Shown here: positions 6,841-12,247 of the stretch, in pieces
Numbering within the stretch: position 1 is the stretch's first letter
Layout: every line of letters begins with the position of its first letter
Assembly (NCBI GenBank): GCA_934630555.1
Contig: CAKTXB010000041.1
Coordinates: forward strand, 1 to 12,247
DNA from: an uncultured Oscillospiraceae bacterium
GTDB lineage: Bacteria > Bacillota > Clostridia > Oscillospirales > Oscillospiraceae
Direction of reading: 5' to 3'
DNA: 12,247 nucleotides
Program-made: the position numbers and the translations under genes
Notes under the pieces: generated by a model
What the model was told of the DNA's origin: nothing
The model's database searches: none
Seen by the model: only the letters and a program-made list of their open reading frames with translations

Positions 6841-7145
6841 AGGGGCGGCGGCAGGGCGGGCGCGGAGCTCACGCAAGCGGAGGAATGCGGCCCAAAAAGC
6901 CGGTATGCGGAGCGAACGCGGGGCAAGGATGCGGAAATGCAGAAAATAGCTGTGCGGGAGATGGGGGCGGCCGGGGTGTGCGGGCAGCGCAGCCAAGCAA
7001 GTACGTTCCATGGACGACGGCGCGGGCGTTTTTGCGCGCTCCGCACAGCCCGTTTGCAGAGGGTGCGCAATGGCCGAAACAGACGAAGGTCGAGGGAAAG
7101 GTCTGTGCAGGACGGAAAAAGTGCGGGGCAAGGATGCGCGCAAAG

Positions 7146-7171
7146 CAGCCCCGGCCGCAGGGCCGGGGCTG
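7146..7171 (-). terminator. Perfect 11-bp hairpin, weak minus-strand terminator candidate
   Basis: CAGCCCCGGCC (7146-7156) is the exact reverse complement of 7161-7171, loop GCAG. On the minus strand only a short CTTTG follows. It is the strongest stem downstream of spoIIE, but with so few T residues its role as terminator is uncertain. Confidence 0.4.
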
Positions 7172-7231
7172 CCCGGATCGTTCCAGGGTGTATCTGAAAA
7201 CTCCAAATGGGAGCGGCAGCGAGGGGGTTTG

Positions 7232-7297
7232 CGCTGTGCAAGGCACTTTTTCGCAGGAATACTGCCGTATTTCAAGGAAAAATGGCGCGGCGCAGCG
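7232..7297. repeat. 66-nt imperfect inverted repeat
   Basis: The outer arms CGCTGTGC (7232-7239) and GCGCAGCG (7290-7297) pair with one wobble. Inside, a T run (7247-7251) faces an A run (7278-7282), and GGAATAC (7257-7262 region) faces GTATTTC (7267-7273) around TGCC. The whole unit reads as one long interrupted hairpin. It resembles dispersed hairpin repeats of clostridial intergenic regions, a resemblance from memory that I cannot check here. Confidence 0.5.
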
Positions 7298-7350
7298 TGA
7301 AAAGGCCCGCTGTCCGGGTGCGTTGGGCGTTGGAAGAATACACCCTAATG

Positions 7351-7407
7351 AGCCTCGCAGGGTGTGCGCCTGCGGGCGCGAAAAAGGTCCGGAGCATGTT
7401 TGGCGGC
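7351..7407 (-). repeat. 57-nt dispersed repeat, copy B
   Basis: Reverse-complement copy of 301-357, ungapped, with 11 mismatches in 57. On the minus strand it begins 11 bases after the spoIIE stop codon. A short stem GCGCC/GGCGC around loop CGCA is kept, while the loop differs from copy A. Unlike copy A, no T run follows the GCGAGGCT end. Confidence 0.65.
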
Positions 7408-7418
7408 GGGCGGTGTTT

Positions 7419-9431
7419 TTACGACAGGCGGTCATTGGGGGCGGTGGTGCGGCGGAGCGTGAGGACGGCGGCGGTGCGGTCATCGTCCTGCGTGGGGCAG
7501 GCGGCGAGGACGGCGGCAGCCAGCTCACAGGCAGAGCGTGCGGTCTGCTCCTGTAAGACGCGGACGGCGGCGTCGGGGTCGGTGCCGTCGCTGACGAGCA
7601 GGAGCGTCTGGCCGCGCTGCAGGTCGAGCGGGATGCGCTGGCTCTGGACCGTGGGGTCATCGGCCGCGCCGGGCGGCGGCGCGGCGGCGCCGATGGTGTA
7701 GACGCGGCGGCCGGCACGCAGGTAAGAGGGCGCCGCGCCCCATTTAAAGAGCGTGCCGGAGCCGGTGACGAGGCTGATCTGCAGCAGGTCCACGGTGGAA
7801 AAGCCGCCGTCGCCGCGCAGCAGGTAGACGCCGTTGAGCATTTTCAGCGCGTCGGGCGCGTGCATACCGCTTTGGATGAGGCCGGTGAGGAGCGCGGCGG
7901 CAGTCTGCGATTCCTGCCGGGCGGAGGAGCCGGTGCCCATGCCGTCACACAGCAGGAGGTAGAAAAATTCGCCGTTTGTAAAGCTGGCGGCGTGGTCGCC
8001 GCAGACATTGCTGCCGCGGACGCCGCAGGCGCGGAAGCCGACGTCGGCGCGGTAGGCCGGAAGCGGCGTGAGCAGCGGCTGCGGGGTGCAGAGCGCGTGC
8101 AGGAAGTCGGCAAGGCAGTCATACTGCGCGGCGGCGACGGCCGAGAGGGCGGCTGTGCGGCTGGAGCATTGCAGGCGGGCCGTCTGCTCGTCCAGCGCCT
8201 GATCGACGGCGTGCAGGAACACTTCATAGCGGCAGCAGCGGGCGCGAAAAAACGGCGGCAGATCGCCCGGAAGGGCCGCGCCGCGCTGAAGGATGCGGCC
8301 GGCGGCGCCGGAGAGGGCAAGGTAGGTGTCGGCGGCGCAGGATTCCCAGCACGTATCCCAGCCGGGGCAGTCGCGGCAGGCCAGCTCCGCAGCGCGGTCA
8401 AAGACGGCGGCGGACTGCGGCGCGGCGGCGCGCGTCTGCGTGCGGTCAAGCAGGCGGCGGACACGGCGCAGAAGCTGACTGGCGGATTCCAGCCCGGCGG
8501 GCGGCGCATCGGGGGCGGGGTCGGCCTCGAGCAGGCGGCTCAGGCGCTGCGGCAGGAGCAGGCAGAGCGCGCAGCCGAGGATGCAGCCCGCCAGCGCGGG
8601 CAGGTCCGGCACGGCGGAGAAGGCCAGCGCGGCCATGCAGCAGAGCAGGAGCACGGCGGTCTGCATCATGCGGCCGCGCCACGGCAAAAGCGTGCACAGG
8701 AGGGCGGCCATGCAGACGGGCGGCGTGAGCGGGGCGGCGCACGCGCCGGTGAGGTCGAGCGTCAGCGCGCAGGCGGCGCAGGCCGGAAGGGCGTTTGGCA
8801 GACGCAGGCAATAGCCCGCGGCGGCAAGGCCCGCGACAACGCTCAGCCGCACGCTGCCGGGCAGATGCAGGCAGCCGCTGCCGGCCAGCAGACACAGGGC
8901 GAAGAACAGCTGCGCGCGGCGGCTATGATGGTGCAGCGCCTCGGAAAACTGCCAGCTGCACAGGGCCAGCAGCGCCACGCGGAGGAGGAACAGCAGCGTC
9001 TGCTCCGGGGCAAAGTGGGCCTGCAGCAGCTCTAAAAATTCGATGAGGCCATAGAGCGCGGCGGCGCAGAGGGGCAAAAACCAGCGCTTGTCCTGCGGCA
9101 GAAGGCCGCGGAAAATGAGCTGCTCGGTCTGGATGAGAAAGCCGGCGGCGAGGATGGACAGCGCCTGCGAGGCGCCATAGAGCAGGACATACGCGCCTGC
9201 CGCGCCAAGATAGGCGCACACGCCGGCAAGGCCGAACGGCAGCGCCGCGGCCAGCGCCAGACAGACGGGCATGGGCTGGTCCAGAATGGTGACGCCGGCG
9301 AGCAGCGCGCCGCCGAGGGCGGCCAGAACGCTGCGCGCGATCAGACTGAGCGTCGGGTCGGCACGCAGGCGGCTGAGTATGCGCCGCCGCGCCGCGTCGA
9401 GCTTTTTTTCCAGCAGCGACTGCTGGGGCAT
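7419..9431 (-). CDS. spoIIE: Stage II sporulation protein E-type phosphatase
   Basis: A 670-residue membrane-bound PP2C-type serine phosphatase. In sporulating Firmicutes SpoIIE sits at the asymmetric septum and dephosphorylates SpoIIAA, which frees sigma-F in the forespore. Residues about 30-295 form some nine or ten hydrophobic segments. The central region carries a Cys cluster (Cys352, 355, 361, 365; CRDCPGWDTCWESC). The catalytic domain from about 465 shows the metal-binding Asp479 (CGDH), Asp496 (CDGMGTG), FSTVDL, the SpoIIE-like WGAAPSYLRAG stretch, Asp615 (VSDG) and a C-terminal DDDRT (649-653). It is shorter than the roughly 830 residues of the Bacillus protein, mainly in the membrane and central parts. 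The ATG at 9431 is preferred over an in-frame TTG at 9440: GGGAG (9441-9445) abuts the TTG but lies 9 bases from the ATG. It stands alone, divergent from the CYTH-pncB pair. No clear promoter or Spo0A box was found. Confidence 0.9.
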   Translation of the reverse strand: MPQQSLLEKKLDAARRRILSRLRADPTLSLIARSVLAALGGALLAGVTILDQPMPVCLALAAALPFGLAGVCAYLGAAGAYVLLYGASQALSILAAGFLIQTEQLIFRGLLPQDKRWFLPLCAAALYGLIEFLELLQAHFAPEQTLLFLLRVALLALCSWQFSEALHHHSRRAQLFFALCLLAGSGCLHLPGSVRLSVVAGLAAAGYCLRLPNALPACAACALTLDLTGACAAPLTPPVCMAALLCTLLPWRGRMMQTAVLLLCCMAALAFSAVPDLPALAGCILGCALCLLLPQRLSRLLEADPAPDAPPAGLESASQLLRRVRRLLDRTQTRAAAPQSAAVFDRAAELACRDCPGWDTCWESCAADTYLALSGAAGRILQRGAALPGDLPPFFRARCCRYEVFLHAVDQALDEQTARLQCSSRTAALSAVAAAQYDCLADFLHALCTPQPLLTPLPAYRADVGFRACGVRGSNVCGDHAASFTNGEFFYLLLCDGMGTGSSARQESQTAAALLTGLIQSGMHAPDALKMLNGVYLLRGDGGFSTVDLLQISLVTGSGTLFKWGAAPSYLRAGRRVYTIGAAAPPPGAADDPTVQSQRIPLDLQRGQTLLLVSDGTDPDAAVRVLQEQTARSACELAAAVLAACPTQDDDRTAAVLTLRRTTAPNDRLS

Positions 9432-9536
9432 ATGCCTCAACTCCCATATATTGGTATTTATGAGGAGAGTTTACAGCAGCTTCTGTGCAAAAGCCGTCGG
9501 GAAGGGTCGCAGCGGGGAAAACGGCACAGATTCTTC

Positions 9537-9565
9537 TTGCGCTGGCGGGGAAAAACGCGTACAAT
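9537..9565 (+). promoter_or_regulatory. Promoter of the CYTH-pncB operon
   Basis: TTGCGC (9537-9542) and TACAAT (9560-9565) are separated by exactly 17 bases. The start of transcription would be near 9572, leaving a leader of about 37 nt before the ATG at 9609. The -10 box matches consensus at five of six positions, the -35 at four of six including the TTG. Confidence 0.65.
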
Positions 9566-9598
9566 AACACAAACACGCGTTAGAACAAAAGAAAGCAT

Positions 9599-9603
9599 GG
9601 AGG
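9599..9603 (+). promoter_or_regulatory. Ribosome binding site that decides the CYTH gene start
   Basis: GGAGG lies 5 bases before the ATG at 9609. It overlaps another in-frame ATG at 9597, which has only A/G-rich sequence ahead of it. The later ATG is therefore the likelier start. Confidence 0.65.
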
Positions 9604-9608
9604 ACGCC

Positions 9609-10211
9609 ATGGGAGCGGAAGTGGAAGTAAAGTGGGCTGTGGACGACTTGCAGCTGCTGGACTGCATTTTGTGCAGCCCGGAGGTGCGCCGGCACATGAC
9701 GGAGGACTTTTCGTATTTGCAGACGGAGTCGACGTATTACGACACGCCGGACGGGCAGCTGGATGAAAAGCGCTGGGCGCTGCGGCTGCGGCGCGCGGGC
9801 GAACAGAGCCTTGTGACGGTGAAAACGCCGGGTGCGGGCTATGCGCGCGGCGAGTGGGAAACGGAGGCGGAATATCTGGAGGACGCCGTGCCGCAGCTGG
9901 TGCAGGACGGCGCGCCGGCGGAGCTGGCGGACCTTCTGGCTTCGGAAACGCTGGGGCCGGTGTGCAGCACGAGGTTTACGCGCATCCGGACGCGCCTGCA
10001 GCTGGACGGCTGCGTGTGCGAGCTGGACGGAGACATCGGCGAGCTGCAGTGCGGCCAGAAGCGCGCGCCGCTGTGCGAGCTGGAGCTGGAGCTGAAGGAC
10101 GGCGACGCGGCGGGGATGCTGGCGTTTGCAAAGGCGCTGGCGGAAAAATTCCGGCTGCGGGAGGAGCCGCGCAGCAAATCGCAGCGCGCACGGGCGCTTG
10201 GCGCAGAATAA
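9609..10211 (+). CDS. CYTH-domain protein (triphosphate tunnel metalloenzyme family)
   Basis: A 200-residue protein of the CYTH superfamily, whose members bind triphosphate compounds inside a beta-barrel tunnel with metal ions (inorganic triphosphatase, thiamine triphosphatase, class IV adenylate cyclase). The diagnostic ExExK motif is at the very N-terminus (Glu4, Glu6, Lys8: EVEVKW). It is followed by YYDTPDGQL (43-51), RWALRLRR (55-62), TVKTPG (70-75), a Glu-rich strand RGEWETE (80-86), RTRL (127-130) and ELELELK (157-163). No CHAD domain is attached. The short open frame upstream of 9609 overlaps the promoter and spoIIE leader, so it is not coding. pncB starts 14 bases after its stop, with its ribosome binding site in the gap, so the two are co-transcribed. 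Inorganic tri- or polyphosphatase activity is the best guess; cyclase activity is less likely. Confidence 0.85.
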   Translation: MGAEVEVKWAVDDLQLLDCILCSPEVRRHMTEDFSYLQTESTYYDTPDGQLDEKRWALRLRRAGEQSLVTVKTPGAGYARGEWETEAEYLEDAVPQLVQDGAPAELADLLASETLGPVCSTRFTRIRTRLQLDGCVCELDGDIGELQCGQKRAPLCELELELKDGDAAGMLAFAKALAEKFRLREEPRSKSQRARALGAE

Positions 10212-10225
10212 CAGGAGGAAACGAC

Positions 10226-11683
10226 ATGGACGCGAACGGGAAGCTGAATTTGACGATGCTCTGTGATTTTTATGAGCTGACGATGGGCAACGGCTATATT
10301 CAGTGCGGCTATCAGGACCGCATTACGTATTTTGACGTGTTTTTCCGCACGGTGCCGGACGGCGGCGGCTTTGCCATTGCGGCGGGGCTGGAACAGATCG
10401 TGCGGTATATTCAGGATCTGCATTTTTCGGAGGAGGACATTGCCTATCTGCGCGGGCGGGGGCAGTTCTGCGAGGAATTTCTGGACTATCTGCGGCATTT
10501 CCGCTTTACGGGCGATATTTGGGCCGTGCCGGAGGGCACGCCGATCTTCCCGCGCGAGCCGATCGTGACGGTGCGCGCGCCGGCCATTCAGGCGCAGCTG
10601 GTGGAAACGTATCTGCTGCTGGCCATCAACCACCAGAGCCTGATCGCCACAAAGGCCAACCGCGTGGTGCGCGCGGCGAAGGGGCGGCCGGTTTTGGAGT
10701 TCGGCTCCCGCCGGGCGCAGGGCGGCGACGGCGCGATCCTGGGCGCGCGCGCGGCGTTTATCGGCGGCTGCGCGGGTACGGCCTGTACCATCTCCGACCA
10801 GCTCTACGGCGTGCACGCCGGGGGCACGATGGCGCATTCGTGGGTGCAGATGTTTGACTCGCAGTATGAGGCGTTCCGGGCGTATTGCGAAACGTATCCG
10901 GAGGACCCGGTGCTGCTGGTGGACACATATAACACGCTGAAAAGCGGCGTGCCGGACGCCATTCGGGCCTTCAACGACGTGCTGCGGCCGCGGGGGCTGA
11001 AAAAGTGCGGCATCCGGCTGGACTCCGGCGACATGACGTATTTGACGAAAAAGGCGCGGAAGATGCTGGACGACGCGGGGTGGGAGTCGTGCGCGATCTC
11101 GGTCTCCAACTCGCTGGACGAGTACATCATCCGCGATCTGCTGGCGCAGGGGGCGCAGATCGACCTATTCGGCGTGGGCGAGCGGCTGATCACGGCGCGG
11201 TCAGAGCCGGTGTTTGGCGGCGTTTACAAGCTGACGGCCGTGGAGGACGCGGACGGTACGATCGTGCCGAAGATCAAGATCAGCGAGAATGTGGGGAAGA
11301 TCACGAACCCGCACTTTAAAAAGCTGTACCGCTTTTTTGGAAACGACACGGGCAAGGCCATTGCGGACTATTTGTGCGTACACGACGAGACGGTGGACGA
11401 CAGCGGGGATCTCGAAATTTTCGACCCCGAGGCCACGTGGAAGCGCAAAACGGTGTATAATTTCACCGCCAAAGAGCTGCTCGTGCCCATCTTCCGGCAC
11501 GGCGAGCTCGTCTACGATCTGCCGAAGCTGGCCGACATCAAGCGCTACTGCGCCGAGCAGGTAGACACCCTCTGGGACGAGGTCAAGCGCTTTGATAACC
11601 CGCACACCTACTACGTGGACCTGTCCCAAAAGCTGTGGCAGATCAAATACGACCTCCTCAAAAACAATTCCGCCGGGAAGTAA
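10226..11683 (+). CDS. pncB: Nicotinate phosphoribosyltransferase
   Basis: A 485-residue cytoplasmic enzyme converting nicotinate and PRPP, with ATP hydrolysis, to nicotinate mononucleotide, the entry step of the Preiss-Handler route to NAD. Family features in order: N-terminal LCDFYELTM (12-20), INHQSLIATKANRVVRAA (134-151), the block EFGSRRAQG (158-166), GTMAHSWVQ (200-208) with His204 at the position of the phosphorylated His, LVDTYNTLKSG (231-241), GIRLDSGDM (262-270) for phosphoribosyl binding, and FGVGERL (315-321). Length agrees with the Gram-positive form. AGGAGG at 10213-10218 lies 7 bases before the ATG, and frame extension upstream runs into the CYTH gene. The single-gene salvage step suggests that the cell uses nicotinate from its surroundings or recycled from nicotinamide. 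Confidence 0.95.
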   Translation: MDANGKLNLTMLCDFYELTMGNGYIQCGYQDRITYFDVFFRTVPDGGGFAIAAGLEQIVRYIQDLHFSEEDIAYLRGRGQFCEEFLDYLRHFRFTGDIWAVPEGTPIFPREPIVTVRAPAIQAQLVETYLLLAINHQSLIATKANRVVRAAKGRPVLEFGSRRAQGGDGAILGARAAFIGGCAGTACTISDQLYGVHAGGTMAHSWVQMFDSQYEAFRAYCETYPEDPVLLVDTYNTLKSGVPDAIRAFNDVLRPRGLKKCGIRLDSGDMTYLTKKARKMLDDAGWESCAISVSNSLDEYIIRDLLAQGAQIDLFGVGERLITARSEPVFGGVYKLTAVEDADGTIVPKIKISENVGKITNPHFKKLYRFFGNDTGKAIADYLCVHDETVDDSGDLEIFDPEATWKRKTVYNFTAKELLVPIFRHGELVYDLPKLADIKRYCAEQVDTLWDEVKRFDNPHTYYVDLSQKLWQIKYDLLKNNSAGK

Positions 11684-11695
11684 AAGAAAAAAGCT

Positions 11696-11730
11696 CAGGC
11701 GCGCTGTAAAAAACAGCGCGCCTGTTTTTT
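11696..11730 (+). terminator. Intrinsic terminator of the CYTH-pncB operon
   Basis: A perfect 12-bp stem (CAGGCGCGCTGT, 11696-11707, with 11713-11724), loop AAAAA, then six T residues at 11725-11730. It starts 12 bases after the pncB stop codon. The A-rich run before the stem could make it work in the opposite direction as well. Confidence 0.93.
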
Positions 11731-11756
11731 GTGCCCAAACAGGATGTGCACCTCAA

Positions 11757-11819
11757 AAGGCTTCCCCTTGAGGGGAAGCTGTCACCGAAGGTGACTGATG
11801 AGGAGGAGCGTAGTACGTT
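11757..11819 (+). repeat. Outer arm, left copy
   Basis: 63 nt matching the reverse complement of 12091-12153 with a single difference (A at 11812 against G). It contains two hairpins: CTTCCCCT/AGGGGAAG from 11761 and GTCACC/GGTGAC around GAA from 11781. Confidence 0.85.
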
Positions 11820-11845
11820 TAGAGCGGTTGCCACGTTTCGGCGCA

Positions 11846-11900
11846 CCAAAGGCTCCCCTTGGTGACCAAGGGGAGCTGTCAGCGAAGCTGACTGAGAGGA
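11846..11900 (+). repeat. Inner arm, left copy
   Basis: Contains a perfect 11-bp stem GCTCCCCTTGG (11852-11862) with 11866-11876, loop TGA, and a second stem GTCAGC/GCTGAC around GAA (11878-11892). Related to the outer arms in layout and to 12014-12064 in sequence. Confidence 0.75.
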
Positions 11901-12013
11901 TCAGAACGTTGTTGTTTCGGCCGTACCAAAGGCGGAACGTGGCAGACCAAAGGATTCGGTTGTTACGAATTCGCATTGGTACCGTGTTATCTGCGACACC
12001 CCTACTGCGCAAT

Positions 12014-12064
12014 TCCTCAGTCAGCCTTCGGCTGACAGCTCCTTTTACACAAAGGAGCCTTTGG
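12014..12064 (-). repeat. Inner arm, right copy
   Basis: Read on the minus strand it begins CCAAAGGCTCC and has GGAGCTGTCAGC, then a stem GTCAGCC/GGCTGAC around GAA and ends TGACTGAGGA, matching the inner left arm outside the variable loop sequence. Confidence 0.75.
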
Positions 12065-12090
12065 AGCGTGCAAACGTAGCGACATCTCAG

Positions 12091-12153
12091 AACGTACCAC
12101 GCTCCTCCTCATCAGTCACCTTCGGTGACAGCTTCCCCTCAAGGGGAAGCCTT
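12091..12153 (-). repeat. Outer arm, right copy
   Basis: Reverse complement of 11757-11819 with one mismatch in 63. The near identity of the outer pair contrasts with the diverged inner pair. Confidence 0.85.
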
Positions 12154-12169
12154 GGACGGTGCTTACTTA

Positions 12170-12190
12170 TTCACTCTTCACCATTCACTT
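12170..12190. repeat. Three 7-nt TTCACNN units
   Basis: TTCACTC, TTCACCA and TTCACTT follow each other without gaps between the nested element and the last gene start. It is short and may be chance or the edge of a larger dispersed repeat. Confidence 0.4.
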
Positions 12191-12226
12191 TAACTTCGCG
12201 CGCCCGGGGCGCGCCGGGAGGCTTTT

Positions 12227-12247
12227 ATGCCAAAAAAACAGACGCCT
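12227..12247 (+). CDS. Start of an unidentified gene, cut by the window end
   Basis: ATG at 12227 followed by codons for MPKKQTP up to the window edge. GGGAGG at 12216-12221 lies 5 bases ahead, a good ribosome binding site. A GC-rich 7-bp stem (12198-12204 with 12208-12214) sits just before it. Seven residues are too few to name a product. Confidence 0.5.

Larger units (their letters stand above)
6724..7418. other. Gene-free stretch between convergent operons
   Basis: About 700 bases between the transporter operon and the 3' end of spoIIE. Long open frames exist on both strands, but they are products of high GC content: rich in Arg, Gly, Ala and Pro, overlapping one another, without ribosome binding sites or recognisable domains. 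The first 280 bases are strongly purine-rich on the plus strand. Other contents are a 16-nt direct repeat (GCGGGGCAAGGATGCG at 6918-6933 and 7123-7138), two GC-rich stems, a 66-nt imperfect hairpin and the second copy of a 57-nt repeat. I see no tRNA or known structured RNA. Confidence 0.6.
11757..12153. repeat. Nested inverted-repeat element
   Basis: A 397-bp unit bounded by 63-nt inverted arms (11757-11819 and 12091-12153) and containing a second, more diverged inverted pair (11846-11900 and 12014-12064). All four arms share one design: a purine/pyrimidine stem, GAGCTGTCA or AAGCTGTCA, a second stem around GAA, and a TGA-rich end. An additional short pair, GCCACGTTTCGGC (11830-11842) and GGCGGAACGTGGC (11931-11943), is inverted with one mismatch. 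It has no transposase and no credible gene. It could be a non-autonomous mobile element (MITE-like) or a nested insertion of one copy pair in another. Confidence 0.7.

Noticed and set aside
6726..7556. Plus-strand frame of 276 codons and overlapping minus-strand frames in the 6724-7418 gap
   Set aside because: All run over hairpins and repeats or into spoIIE, have no ribosome binding site and look like GC-rich noise.
7860..9035. 391-codon plus-strand frame inside spoIIE
   Set aside because: Antisense shadow of spoIIE, Gly/Ala/Gln/Arg-rich without a domain.
9432..9608. N-terminal extension of the CYTH protein
   Set aside because: It would cross the promoter at 9537-9565. The ExExK motif belongs at the very N-terminus, which the ATG at 9609 provides.
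11757..12153. CRISPR-like array
   Set aside because: The repeats are inverted rather than direct, spacing is irregular and there are only four diverged copies.

Overview
The window is a GC-rich chromosomal segment of what looks like a spore-forming Firmicute, most likely a gut clostridium of the Oscillospiraceae type. Three things support this: a spoIIE-type sporulation phosphatase gene, strong AGGAGG/GGGAGG ribosome binding sites throughout, and intergenic spaces packed with hairpin-forming repeats. The lineage is an inference from gene content and style. There is no rRNA or other marker gene to fix it.

Layout. Positions 1-533 hold no convincing gene but a dense series of hairpins and two terminator-like structures. 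A near-perfect sigma-A promoter (534-563) drives a LacI-family regulator (626-1672). A 12-bp operator-like sequence lies just behind that promoter, and the same sequence recurs in inverted orientation at 1736-1747, ahead of a four-gene cluster on the same strand: sugar-binding lipoprotein (1940-2974), double ATPase (3091-4608), permease (4620-5603) and a zinc-dependent dehydrogenase (5600-6646). The cluster closes with a strong terminator (6690-6723). The simplest reading is a self-regulated, substrate-induced uptake-and-oxidation cassette for a monosaccharide, polyol or cyclitol. The actual substrate cannot be read from the sequence.

A gene-free stretch of about 700 bases (6724-7418) contains hairpins and repeats. 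It is followed, on the minus strand, by spoIIE (7419-9431). Divergent from spoIIE is a two-gene operon with its own promoter (9537-9565): a CYTH-domain protein (9609-10211) and nicotinate phosphoribosyltransferase pncB (10226-11683), ending in a textbook terminator (11696-11730).

The right end (11757-12153) is a nested pair of inverted repeats built from four copies of one repeat family, followed by the first seven codons of a gene that runs out of the window. I see no CRISPR array, tRNA, rRNA, transposase, phage gene or defence gene. The coding content is ordinary. The parts that deserve a second look are the shared operator pair and the repeat architecture between the genes.
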